A stretch of 13,070 nt of DNA from an uncultured Bacteroidales bacterium (GTDB lineage Bacteria > Bacteroidota > Bacteroidia > Bacteroidales > Marinilabiliaceae): the NCBI GenBank assembly GCA_934717675.1, contig CAKUYZ010000049.1:1-13070 (forward strand), read 5' to 3'. The position numbers were made by a program, and so were the translations under genes. Each line of letters opens with the position of its first letter. Within the stretch, counting starts at the first letter, position 1. Below are positions 6,823-13,070 of this stretch, piece after piece. Under the pieces are notes generated by a model. The model ran no database searches. It had not been told where the DNA came from and saw only the letters and a program-made list of their open reading frames with translations.

Positions 6823-8232
6823 CTACTTCAGATTCTCTTCAATAGCCTGTACCGCCTCCGCAATCTTTGGGTCTGTGTCCATCAGTCCATCAACCGCCTT
6901 GCAGGCGTAGACGACGGTGGAGTGGTTCCTATTGCCCAAATATTTGCCAATGGTGGCCAGACTGTCATTGGTCAGCTTCTTGCACAAGTACATGGCAATC
7001 TGTCTGGCCACAACAACCTCCCTCCTCTTTGTGTTCTTCTGGATCAGATCCGGCTCAATTTTAAAATACTCACAAACCTCGGAGACTACGCCCTCTTTTG
7101 TAATCATCTCCATCTTAGGCCTTGAGGCGTGCTCGGAGACCACGGTGCGCGCCAGTTCCAACGTAACGTCGGTGTTTGACAGTGTGGCGTAGGCCAAAAG
7201 TGACACAAGCGCGCCCTGCAACTCGCGCGCGTTTCCATCGACATTCGTCGCCACATATTGCGCCACATCGTCTGGCAAGTCAAGCCCATCGGCATCCGCC
7301 TTTGCTTTGACAATGCCGAGGCGCGTGTTCTTATCTGGCTGCCGAACCTCGACAACGAGCCCAGACTTGAATCGAGAGAGCAAACGCTCCTCCAAACCGG
7401 TCAGCTCCGTCGGCTTCTTATCTGACGCCAAGACAATCTGACGCCCGTTTTGCAAGAGGTGATTGAAAATTTGGAAAAACACGTCTGCAGTTCCTGTCCT
7501 GCCGCCAAGCTCCTGGACGTCATCGATGATAAGCAGCCCGATGCCTTGATAAAAGTATATGAAATTATTTATCTGCTTGCTGGCGCAAGCGTCCATATAT
7601 TGCCTCATAAACCTATCGGCAGACAGGTAGGCCACGCCCATGCTGGGATCATCGGCTTTGGCCTTGGCTCCGATGGCCTGAATCAGGTGGGTCTTGCCGA
7701 CTCCGGGGCCGCCGTAGACGAACAAGGGGTTGAATGAAGTCTTGCCAGGATTCGAAGCCACGGCCTCCCCCACAGACGCCGCCATCTTGTTGCTCTCACC
7801 AACCACATAGGTGTCAAATGTATACGAGCTATTCAGCTGCGGATCCGCAATGGGGCCGCGCATGGCCACGACCTTGAACGGGTCTGCGGAAGGAGGTGTG
7901 GATACGTAGCCACCCGTCATCTCGCCACCCGCTGGCGTATGCGGCGAGACAGACCTTTCGCCGGCAGTCTGGCACACATAGCGCAACTTGGCCCCGACAC
8001 CTACAGCGGCGGATAGCGCGGCGAGAAGCTCCTTTTGAAACCCTTTCTCTATGGTTTCGACAAAAAATGCCGACGGCACCTCCACCGTGAGCATATTGCC
8101 GTCTAGGCTATAGGGGCGCAACGGCGCGAACCACTCCTGGTAGTTTTTCGCCGTCACGTCTCTCTCTATCGCCTCAAGAAAGGTGTCCCACACAGCTTGC
8201 GGCACCGCCTTGGGTGTCTTCAACGTATCCAT
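6823..8232 (-). CDS. dnaA: Chromosomal replication initiator DnaA
   Basis: DnaA is an AAA+ protein that binds DnaA boxes at oriC and melts the origin. The 469-residue protein has the four usual domains: I (about 1-85, with the W-x-x-F helix region), a variable linker (86-135), the AAA+ core (136-365) and the DNA-binding domain (370-469). Seen motifs are Walker A GGPGVGKT (174-181), Walker B LLIIDD (233-238), the arginine-finger segment ERLLSRF (282-288) and sensor II DGNAREL (332-338). The box-reading signature is RREVVVARQIAMYL with GNRNHST (433-439). In E. coli the latter is GGRDHTT, so Asn436 replaces the base-contacting Asp433, while His437 and the Ser/Thr pair are kept. The gene is divergent from clpC. 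I see no DnaA box cluster next to it. Confidence 0.97.
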   Translation of the reverse strand: MDTLKTPKAVPQAVWDTFLEAIERDVTAKNYQEWFAPLRPYSLDGNMLTVEVPSAFFVETIEKGFQKELLAALSAAVGVGAKLRYVCQTAGERSVSPHTPAGGEMTGGYVSTPPSADPFKVVAMRGPIADPQLNSSYTFDTYVVGESNKMAASVGEAVASNPGKTSFNPLFVYGGPGVGKTHLIQAIGAKAKADDPSMGVAYLSADRFMRQYMDACASKQINNFIYFYQGIGLLIIDDVQELGGRTGTADVFFQIFNHLLQNGRQIVLASDKKPTELTGLEERLLSRFKSGLVVEVRQPDKNTRLGIVKAKADADGLDLPDDVAQYVATNVDGNARELQGALVSLLAYATLSNTDVTLELARTVVSEHASRPKMEMITKEGVVSEVCEYFKIEPDLIQKNTKRREVVVARQIAMYLCKKLTNDSLATIGKYLGNRNHSTVVYACKAVDGLMDTDPKIAEAVQAIEENLK

Positions 8233-8253
8233 TAGAAAATCCTATTTTAAACG

Positions 8254-8261
8254 CAAATTTA
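8254..8261 (-). promoter_or_regulatory. Predicted -7 box (TAAATTTG) of the dnaA promoter
   Basis: On the minus strand TAAATTTG matches TAnnTTTG and lies 21 bases before the dnaA start, implying a short leader of about 15 bases. No clear -33 TTTG is present. One of the three ATGTCA words (8277-8282) lies about 16 bases upstream of it. Confidence 0.45.
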
Positions 8262-8276
8262 GGCATTTATTTCAGT

Positions 8277-8353
8277 ATGTCAGACACCGAATTTCATTGA
8301 TACGCCATTGCGCACATATCTGCCAAAATGTCATAAACGGTCTATTTTGACAT
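8277..8353. repeat. Three copies of ATGTCA between dnaA and clpC
   Basis: ATGTCA occurs at 8277-8282 and 8328-8333, and inverted as TGACAT at 8348-8353. The last two form an inverted pair with a 14-base spacer (centres 20 bases apart, about two helical turns). The first continues as TGTCAGACA, itself nearly symmetric. This looks like binding half-sites for a regulator, but no protein is identified. Confidence 0.4.
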
Positions 8354-8415
8354 CCAAGGCACAATATTTGATGTGCGGCGACTAACGGCGGCTGAGAGCA
8401 AAGGTGATTAATTCC

Positions 8416-8423
8416 TACCTTTG
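8416..8423 (+). promoter_or_regulatory. Predicted -7 box (TACCTTTG) of clpC, inside an inverted repeat
   Basis: TACCTTTG matches TAnnTTTG. Seven of its bases form one arm of a perfect inverted repeat, CAAAGGT (8399-8405) and ACCTTTG (8417-8423), with an 11-base spacer. A repressor bound there would cover the promoter. No -33 TTTG is apparent. Confidence 0.5.
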
Positions 8424-8426
8424 TGG

Positions 8427-8473
8427 AGGTCGCCAGATCCGTCCGGAATCGCAAAAGCGGTGAAGGCGGACCT
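8427..8473 (+). promoter_or_regulatory. Possible stem in the clpC 5' leader
   Basis: AGGTCGCC (8427-8434) can pair with GGCGGACCT (8465-8473) with one bulge, enclosing the first part of the predicted leader and ending 15 bases before the clpC start. No riboswitch or thermosensor family is recognised. Confidence 0.3.
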
Positions 8474-8488
8474 TAATGCAACACACCT

Positions 8489-10999
8489 ATGGAGCAGATT
8501 ACGTTGTCCGAGAAAGTAAAAAATGCCCTAAACCGTAGCCGTGAAGACGCTAGACGGATGGGGCACGGGTTCATTGCGCCGGAACACATCGTCATGAGCA
8601 TGGCAGAAGATCCCGAGAGTTCAGCCTCAAGGGTGTTGGAGCAGCTTGGCGTTGCTCCTGCCGAAGTGGTGGAGGCCATGATGGGCATCCTGAAAAACTG
8701 CGCGGGAGGAGAAGACAACCCTTTTGCGGAGGCCGCAGTGCCCATGAGATCAACGGAAAGAATAATGCGTTCAGTAAAATTGGAGGCAGAGTCGATGAAC
8801 TGCCGCACCATACACACAGCCCATCTGCTGCTGGCAGCCTTGCGCGAGAATGACGCCAAGATGAGCGAGTTTTTCGCGCGTGTTGGCGTTGATTACGACA
8901 CAGCGAGGGAGAAGGCGGAGACGATTCTGGGCGTGGCGCAGCCAGGAGACTCTGATGACGACGGCCCTTTCGCCAGCAGAAACGACGGCGAAAGACAGCC
9001 GCAACAACCGCAGCAAAAGAAGGCCGCGTCTCCTAACGGTTCTGACACCCCGGTGCTAGACAGCTTCGGGATTGACATGACAAAAGCCGCGGAAGAGGGC
9101 AAGTTGGACCCCGTCGTAGGACGCGAAAAAGAGATTGAGAGGCTTGCGCAGATATTGAGCCGGAGGAAGAAGAATAACCCTATCCTCATTGGAGAGCCTG
9201 GCGTTGGCAAATCTGCCATAGCTGAAGGATTGGCCTTGCGCATACACGAGAAGAAGGTATCGCGGGTGTTGTTTGACAAACGCGTGGTGTCTTTGGACCT
9301 GCCATCGATGGTGGCCGGGACGAAATACCGTGGCCAATTCGAGGAGCGCGTCAAAGCGTTGCTTAACGAACTGAGCCAGCACAGAAACGTCATATTGTTC
9401 ATTGACGAGATCCACACCATTGTCGGGGCGGGAGGGGCGTCTGGCAGCCTAGACGCGGCCAATATGCTCAAGCCCGCCCTCGCAAGGGGCGAGATACAGT
9501 GCATCGGCGCAACGACGTTGGACGAGTATCGCCAATACATTGAGAAAGACGGCGCCTTGGAGCGACGATTCCAAAAGGTGATGGTGGAACCGACCAGCCA
9601 TGAAGAGACTGTACAAATTCTCAAAAACATCAAAGACAAATATGAGGCGCATCACAACGTCACATATACCGATGATGCCATAGAGGCCTGCGTGAGCTTG
9701 ACGGAGAGATACATGAGCGACAGGCAGCTGCCAGACAAAGCCATAGACGCCATGGACGAGGCGGGCTCGAGGGTGCACATAGCCAACATTGTGGTGCCAC
9801 AAAACATCACAGACCTAGAGCACAAGGTGGAAGGCCTCAACGCCAGCAAACTCAATGCCGTGAAAGCGCAGAACTATGAGCTGGCCGCAAGTTTCCGCGA
9901 CCAAGTGAAGGCTGTGGAGGCTGAACTGGAACAGGCGAAAGAGGACTGGCAGAACGAGCTGAGCCAACATCGCGAGACTGTGGACGAGGCCAAAGTGTCT
10001 GAGGTCGTGGCCATGATGACAGGAGTGCCCGTGCAGCGCGTGGCTCAGGCTGAAAGCCAAAGGCTCATGAAGATGGGAGACGAACTTAGGGGATCAGTGG
10101 TGGGGCAAGATGCCGCCATAGAAAAGGTCGTCAAGGCGATACTTCGCAACCGCGCGGGCTTGAAGGACCCCAACCGCCCTATTGGGTCGTTCATATTCCT
10201 GGGGCCTACGGGCGTCGGAAAGACCCATTTGGCGCAGGTGCTGGCCAAGTATCTGTTCGACACGTCCGATGCGCTGATCCGCATAGACATGAGCGAATAT
10301 ATGGAGAAATTCTCCGTCTCGAGGCTCGTCGGCGCACCTCCAGGCTATGTGGGCTACGAAGAGGGAGGCCAGTTGACAGAGAAAGTGCGCCGTAAGCCAT
10401 ATTCGGTCGTTCTGCTTGACGAGATTGAAAAAGCCCACCCAGACGTGTTCAACATGTTGCTGCAAGTGCTGGACGAAGGGCACTTGACCGACAGCCTCGG
10501 CCGTAAGGTGGATTTCAAGAACACCATCATAATAATGACCTCCAACATAGGCAGCCGCGAGCTGAATGACTTCGGCCGAGGGGTGGGTTTCAGTCAGGCG
10601 GCAGGCCAAACGGAAGAGGAGCGCTCCACGGCCATATTGCAAAAAGCCTTGCGTAAGGCCTTTGCCCCCGAATTCCTAAACAGGATTGACGATGTGATAA
10701 TCTTCAACGAGCTGAAACGCGAAGACATCATGAAGATTGTTGACATTGAGCTTCGCGGGCTTATGAGTCGAGTGGAGACCATGGGCTACAGCGTGGAGCT
10801 CACAGACGCGGCCAAGGCATTCTTGACAGACAAGAGCTACGATGCCCAGTACGGCGCCAGGCCACTCCGCCGGTCTATCCAAAAATATATAGAGGACGAC
10901 TTGGCCGAGAAAATAGTGGAGGCTAAGCTCACAAAAAGCCAAAAGATCTTGATAGATCATAAGGCGGGCGAGGAACGACTCTCTTTCGAGAGCATATAG
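8489..10999 (+). CDS. clpC: ATP-dependent Clp protease ATP-binding subunit, ClpC type
   Basis: This is a hexameric AAA+ unfoldase that feeds damaged or marked proteins to ClpP. The 836-residue protein has an N-terminal Clp repeat domain (1-150), then a Gln/Pro-rich linker (about 150-185). The first AAA+ module has Walker A GEPGVGKS (235-242), pore residue Tyr280 in KYRG, and Walker B LFIDE (303-307). A short middle segment follows, with a UVR-type motif (about 451-485, KAQNYELAASFRD). The second AAA+ module has GPTGVGKT (572-579), pore loop GYVGY (619-623) and LLDE (642-645). A short middle region instead of ClpB's long coiled coil, plus the VGF tripeptide at 699-701 used for ClpP docking, point to ClpC rather than the ClpB disaggregase. 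No adaptor (mcsAB, ctsR) or clpP lies nearby. It is a single-gene unit with its own promoter and terminator. Confidence 0.95.
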   Translation: MEQITLSEKVKNALNRSREDARRMGHGFIAPEHIVMSMAEDPESSASRVLEQLGVAPAEVVEAMMGILKNCAGGEDNPFAEAAVPMRSTERIMRSVKLEAESMNCRTIHTAHLLLAALRENDAKMSEFFARVGVDYDTAREKAETILGVAQPGDSDDDGPFASRNDGERQPQQPQQKKAASPNGSDTPVLDSFGIDMTKAAEEGKLDPVVGREKEIERLAQILSRRKKNNPILIGEPGVGKSAIAEGLALRIHEKKVSRVLFDKRVVSLDLPSMVAGTKYRGQFEERVKALLNELSQHRNVILFIDEIHTIVGAGGASGSLDAANMLKPALARGEIQCIGATTLDEYRQYIEKDGALERRFQKVMVEPTSHEETVQILKNIKDKYEAHHNVTYTDDAIEACVSLTERYMSDRQLPDKAIDAMDEAGSRVHIANIVVPQNITDLEHKVEGLNASKLNAVKAQNYELAASFRDQVKAVEAELEQAKEDWQNELSQHRETVDEAKVSEVVAMMTGVPVQRVAQAESQRLMKMGDELRGSVVGQDAAIEKVVKAILRNRAGLKDPNRPIGSFIFLGPTGVGKTHLAQVLAKYLFDTSDALIRIDMSEYMEKFSVSRLVGAPPGYVGYEEGGQLTEKVRRKPYSVVLLDEIEKAHPDVFNMLLQVLDEGHLTDSLGRKVDFKNTIIIMTSNIGSRELNDFGRGVGFSQAAGQTEEERSTAILQKALRKAFAPEFLNRIDDVIIFNELKREDIMKIVDIELRGLMSRVETMGYSVELTDAAKAFLTDKSYDAQYGARPLRRSIQKYIEDDLAEKIVEAKLTKSQKILIDHKAGEERLSFESI

Positions 11000-11020
11000 A
11001 GGGCAACCTAAATTGGACAA

Positions 11021-11056
11021 AAATAGCGGGTGGAGACGATTCCACCCGCTATTTTT
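11021..11056 (+). terminator. Rho-independent terminator of clpC
   Basis: A perfect 14-bp stem: AAATAGCGGGTGGA (11021-11034) pairs with TCCACCCGCTATTT (11041-11054) around the loop GACGAT, ending in a T run. It also looks usable on the opposite strand because of the A-run on the left arm. Confidence 0.93.
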
Positions 11057-11161
11057 ATATCCTAAGACACACGGCTACGCCGCCAAAACAGGGCAATCAG
11101 TCTCACACATCTTGTCCACCGTTAGGCGATGATAATCCACCAATAGCACAGCTCATATTGT

Positions 11162-11169
11162 TACTTTTG
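11162..11169 (+). promoter_or_regulatory. Predicted -7 box (TACTTTTG) of the GH43 gene
   Basis: TACTTTTG matches TAnnTTTG and lies 26 bases before the start codon, giving a leader of about 20 bases. No -33 TTTG is found at standard spacing. The rest of 11057-11161 shows nothing I recognise. Confidence 0.45.
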
Positions 11170-11195
11170 TTCGCAATGATTAACAAAGCCACAAT

Positions 11196-12221
11196 ATGAA
11201 CGCATACAAATCCACTGGCCTTTTGGCCTTAGCCATGCTATTTGCGCCTTGCGCCACCATTGAGGCGCAAGACACGACATTTGTAGCCAACGGAAACCCG
11301 CTCATCCGCTACAAATATACGGCAGACCCTGGCGCCCTTGTAGACAGGGACGGCACGATGTACATATACGCAGGGCACGACATCTGCCCCCCACCCCACA
11401 ACTACTACAAGATTGACGACTGGCTAGTTTTCAGTTCAAAAGACTTGCAGACATGGACAGAGCACAAGGTGCCGCTCAGAGCGACAGATTTCAGCTGGGC
11501 GACGGGCGAGGCGTGGGCAAGTCAAGTGATAAGAAAGGGAGGCAGCTACTATTGGTATGTCACAGTGGAGCACAAGGCCGAGGATGGGAAAGGCGGCAAG
11601 GCCATTGGCGTGGCCGTGAGTGACAGTCCGACAGGCCCGTTCAGAGACGCACGAGGCTCCGCACTCGTAACCAACAACATGACAACACAATATACGAGCA
11701 TCGGCTGGGACGACATCGACCCTACAATCTGGATTGACAAAGATGGCGCGGCATACCTCATATGGGGTAACACGCAGTGCTACATAGCAAAGCTCAAAGA
11801 CAATATGACGGAACTTGACGGCGACATCAAGACAATCCGCATTGACGGGATCAACACTCCCGCCGACCCGCAACCAGGCAAGCCACAATACACAGAAGCC
11901 CCATGGATCCATTTCTACAAGGGCAAGTATTATCTGTCATTTGCCATGGAATTCCCCGAGAAAATAGGCTACGCCACCGCAGACAATATTTGGGGGCCTT
12001 ATGAGTTCAAAGGCATCATAAATGAGCTTGCCGGCAACTGCAACACGAACCACCAAGCCATAGTGGAAAAAGATGGCAAATGGTACTTTATCTACCACAA
12101 TGGCGGGGCCGATGTCAATGGCGGCAGCTTCCGCAGATCGGTATGTATCGAAGAGATGAAATATGACAAGAAGGGCAATATTGTCCCTATCGTCATGACC
12201 ACAAGAGGCATTTGGAAATAA
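11196..12221 (+). CDS. Secreted glycoside hydrolase family 43 protein
   Basis: GH43 enzymes are five-bladed beta-propeller, inverting hydrolases acting on arabinose- or xylose-containing plant polysaccharides. The 341-residue protein has a signal peptide (about 1-24, likely cleavage after Ala24 in IEA-QD) and then one catalytic domain with no CBM. The three family acids are in their usual contexts: Asp44 in ADPGALV (base), Asp175 in DIDPTIW (pKa modulator) and Glu234 in TEAPWI (acid). Propeller strands are clear, such as WLVFSSKDLQTWTEH (76-90), SYYWYVTVE (117-125), KYYLSFA (244-250) and KWYFIYHNG (295-303). Substrate (arabinan, xylan or arabinofuranoside) cannot be told from sequence alone. 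No SusC/SusD pair or sensor is in the window, so this is a lone gene rather than a visible polysaccharide locus. It ends just before an RHS relic. Confidence 0.93.
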   Translation: MNAYKSTGLLALAMLFAPCATIEAQDTTFVANGNPLIRYKYTADPGALVDRDGTMYIYAGHDICPPPHNYYKIDDWLVFSSKDLQTWTEHKVPLRATDFSWATGEAWASQVIRKGGSYYWYVTVEHKAEDGKGGKAIGVAVSDSPTGPFRDARGSALVTNNMTTQYTSIGWDDIDPTIWIDKDGAAYLIWGNTQCYIAKLKDNMTELDGDIKTIRIDGINTPADPQPGKPQYTEAPWIHFYKGKYYLSFAMEFPEKIGYATADNIWGPYEFKGIINELAGNCNTNHQAIVEKDGKWYFIYHNGGADVNGGSFRRSVCIEEMKYDKKGNIVPIVMTTRGIWK

Positions 12222-12246
12222 CCGGCCACCCATCCCCAAATATTAT

Positions 12247-12278
12247 GAAGCTGTTTTGAATTTATTCAAGACAGCTTC
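12247..12278. terminator. 14-bp hairpin after the GH43 gene (terminator-like)
   Basis: GAAGCTGTTTTGAA (12247-12260) pairs with TTCAAGACAGCTTC (12265-12278), with one G-T pair and loop TTTA. No long T tract follows on either strand, so it is a weak terminator candidate. It also abuts exactly the premature end of the RHS relic, so it may mark a recombination or insertion boundary. Confidence 0.5.
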
Positions 12279-12631
12279 TAATACAGCCCCAGATCCTTGC
12301 CGTTGAACTTCCAGGGGGCGTCCGTACGGCGTGGAGTGCTCGTCGACGAGCGTCTCGCCGTAGGGCTTGTACGATACGAACTGGATGGCGTTGCTGTCAC
12401 CGTCCGTCACGTACGTGGTGCTGCCGAGGTGTCGGGGTGGTTGAAGTAGACATCCTCCCTCTCGCCGTCGCCCGTGTAGCCGTAGCCAGCCCACGCGTCT
12501 TCGGGATTGGAGGGCTTCTCGTACATCACGGGAGGGCCGGGCGTGCCGCCATGCGGGCGTTTATACGGTTTCGTGGGCCAGCCCGAGGGGACGTCGTAGT
12601 ATGAGTGTAAAGTTATTGGCACCAGTCGCAA
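12278..12631 (-). pseudogene. Relic of the C-terminal core of an RHS/YD-repeat protein, two frameshifts
   Basis: Read on the minus strand in shifting frames the sequence gives GYGYTGDGEREDVYFNHPD, then HLGSTTYVTDGDSNAIQF, VSYKPYGETLVDEHSTPYG and PWKFNGKDLGLY-stop. This is the hallmark end of Bacteroidota RHS cores (HPDHLGST..VTD..G..vqf..YkPYGE..vde....PwkFNGKeL...GLYYYGARYY). One base is missing between HPD and HLGS, and a second shift (+1 or -2) lies between TPYG and PWKFNGK. The usual residues between GKDL and GLY are gone and a stop follows GLY, before the YYGARYYDP end. The frame is open upstream to about 12694, but sequence before 12631 does not look like RHS. RHS proteins are secreted or surface toxin carriers; this copy cannot make one. 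Either a decayed displaced module or a recombination remnant. Confidence 0.8.
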
Positions 12632-12757
12632 ACATATGCATGGACATGGAACGGGACTGCGTGGCAGGTCTAATACAAATGAGCTCAGTCTCCTCTATCC
12701 TTCAAGTTCGCCCATTTTACAAAATCAGATTTTGACACAAAAATGGATATGGAATTT
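12632..12757. other. Gap between RHS relic and small ORF
   Basis: An AT-rich stretch with no clear gene. A 44-codon plus-strand frame starts at 12601 but has no family likeness and overlaps the RHS relic, so I do not call it. No promoter match on either strand is convincing. Confidence 0.4.
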
Positions 12758-13021
12758 TTATTTGTTAACAAACATCGTATCGATGCGAGACACATTTATC
12801 GGGTAGCAATTGTAATATATAGTTATGACTCGGTCTCCTTGATTGATAGTTTTCACATAGCAACTTGAGTCTGCGTGATACATCACAGTCTCTTCGTATG
12901 TTGCATCAGCATAATGCTTGTACACTAATATATTGTTTTTGTATTTTGCTGAATATGATAACCTATAATATCGATAGGCGGGTAATGATATTAATAACAC
13001 TACCATAATTGTCGTAATCAT
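12758..13021 (-). CDS. Small AT-rich membrane-anchored or secreted protein of unknown function, possibly longer
   Basis: From ATG at 13021 the frame gives 87 residues: a hydrophobic segment at about 3-17 (TTIMVVLLISLPAYR), then a Tyr-rich, polar domain with Cys54 and Cys72 that could form a disulfide outside the cytoplasm. The frame has no stop between 13021 and the window edge (16 more codons, with Arg/Lys before the hydrophobic part), so the true start may lie outside. Codon use is much more AT-rich than its neighbours, as is common for transferred genes. I recognise no family. It sits just upstream (in minus-strand direction) of the RHS relic, where immunity or orphan genes often occur, but that is position only. 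Confidence 0.5.
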   Translation of the reverse strand: MITTIMVVLLISLPAYRYYRLSYSAKYKNNILVYKHYADATYEETVMYHADSSCYVKTINQGDRVITIYYNCYPINVSRIDTMFVNK

Positions 13022-13070
13022 TGTGAAGCACTCTAGTAGTTTAGCTCTCCCTGTAAGGAAAGCGCGTGAA

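Noticed and set aside
8233..8488. Replication origin beside dnaA
   Set aside because: No TTATNCACA-like boxes or AT-rich repeat cluster seen; the gap is explained by two divergent promoters.
8893..9639. 248-codon minus-strand frame inside clpC
   Set aside because: Antisense shadow of the first AAA+ module of clpC; Ser/Arg-rich without motifs.
8489..10999. ClpB disaggregase as the identity of this gene
   Set aside because: The middle region is short and UVR-like rather than a long coiled coil, and a VGF ClpP-docking tripeptide is present.
12601..12735. 44-codon plus-strand frame (MSVKLLAPVANICMDMERD start)
   Set aside because: Overlaps the RHS relic, has no promoter or ribosome site and no family likeness.
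1..13070. CRISPR array, tRNA or rRNA genes, insertion sequence transposase
   Set aside because: No regularly spaced repeats, tRNA-like cloverleaf sequences, rRNA segments or transposase motifs were seen on either strand.

Overview
The window looks like chromosomal DNA of a Bacteroidota (Bacteroidales-type) bacterium. Most intergenic regions upstream of genes carry the Bacteroidota -7 promoter word TAnnTTTG. Shine-Dalgarno sequences are weak or absent. The decarboxylase alpha subunit reads like the Bacteroidales version of the family. The window also holds a DUF4369-like thioredoxin-fold lipoprotein, a secreted single-domain GH43 and an RHS relic, all common in that phylum. The family or genus cannot be fixed from sequence reading alone.

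Layout. (1) 1-1675, minus strand: kdsA (Kdo-8-phosphate synthase, metal-dependent type) is followed after 7 bases by a lipoprotein gene that runs off the left edge of the window. That gene has no stop codon here. It resembles DUF4369/TlpA-like proteins but lacks the CxxC of the thioredoxin site in the part visible. (2) 1676-1910: divergent promoter region. (3) 1911-5361, plus strand: a three-gene cluster for a biotin-dependent, sodium-pumping decarboxylase (gamma, alpha, beta subunits), closed by a strong terminator. (4) 5420-5734: a non-coding stretch with hairpins, a degenerate repeat and a T-tract terminator-like structure. (5) 5735-6766, plus: type I L-asparaginase. It converges on dnaA (6823-8232, minus), with one hairpin terminator between them. 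(6) 8233-8488: divergent region between dnaA and a ClpC-type chaperone, with three copies of ATGTCA and an inverted repeat over the clpC -7 box. (7) 8489-10999, plus: ClpC-like AAA+ unfoldase with a UVR-type middle region and a VGF loop for ClpP docking, then a perfect terminator. (8) 11196-12221, plus: secreted GH43 glycosidase. (9) 12222-13070: an accessory-looking end with a 14-bp hairpin, a frameshifted relic of an RHS core C-terminus on the minus strand, and an AT-rich small membrane or secreted protein of unknown function.

Most genes are core housekeeping: lipopolysaccharide Kdo synthesis, fermentation-linked sodium export, asparagine breakdown, replication initiation and protein quality control. 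I do not see a complete, previously undescribed multi-gene system. The parts most worth a second look are the cysteine-less thioredoxin-like lipoprotein tied to kdsA, the D-to-N change in the DnaA box-reading motif, the structured region between oadB and the asparaginase gene, the repeated ATGTCA words between dnaA and clpC, and the RHS relic with its small AT-rich neighbour.
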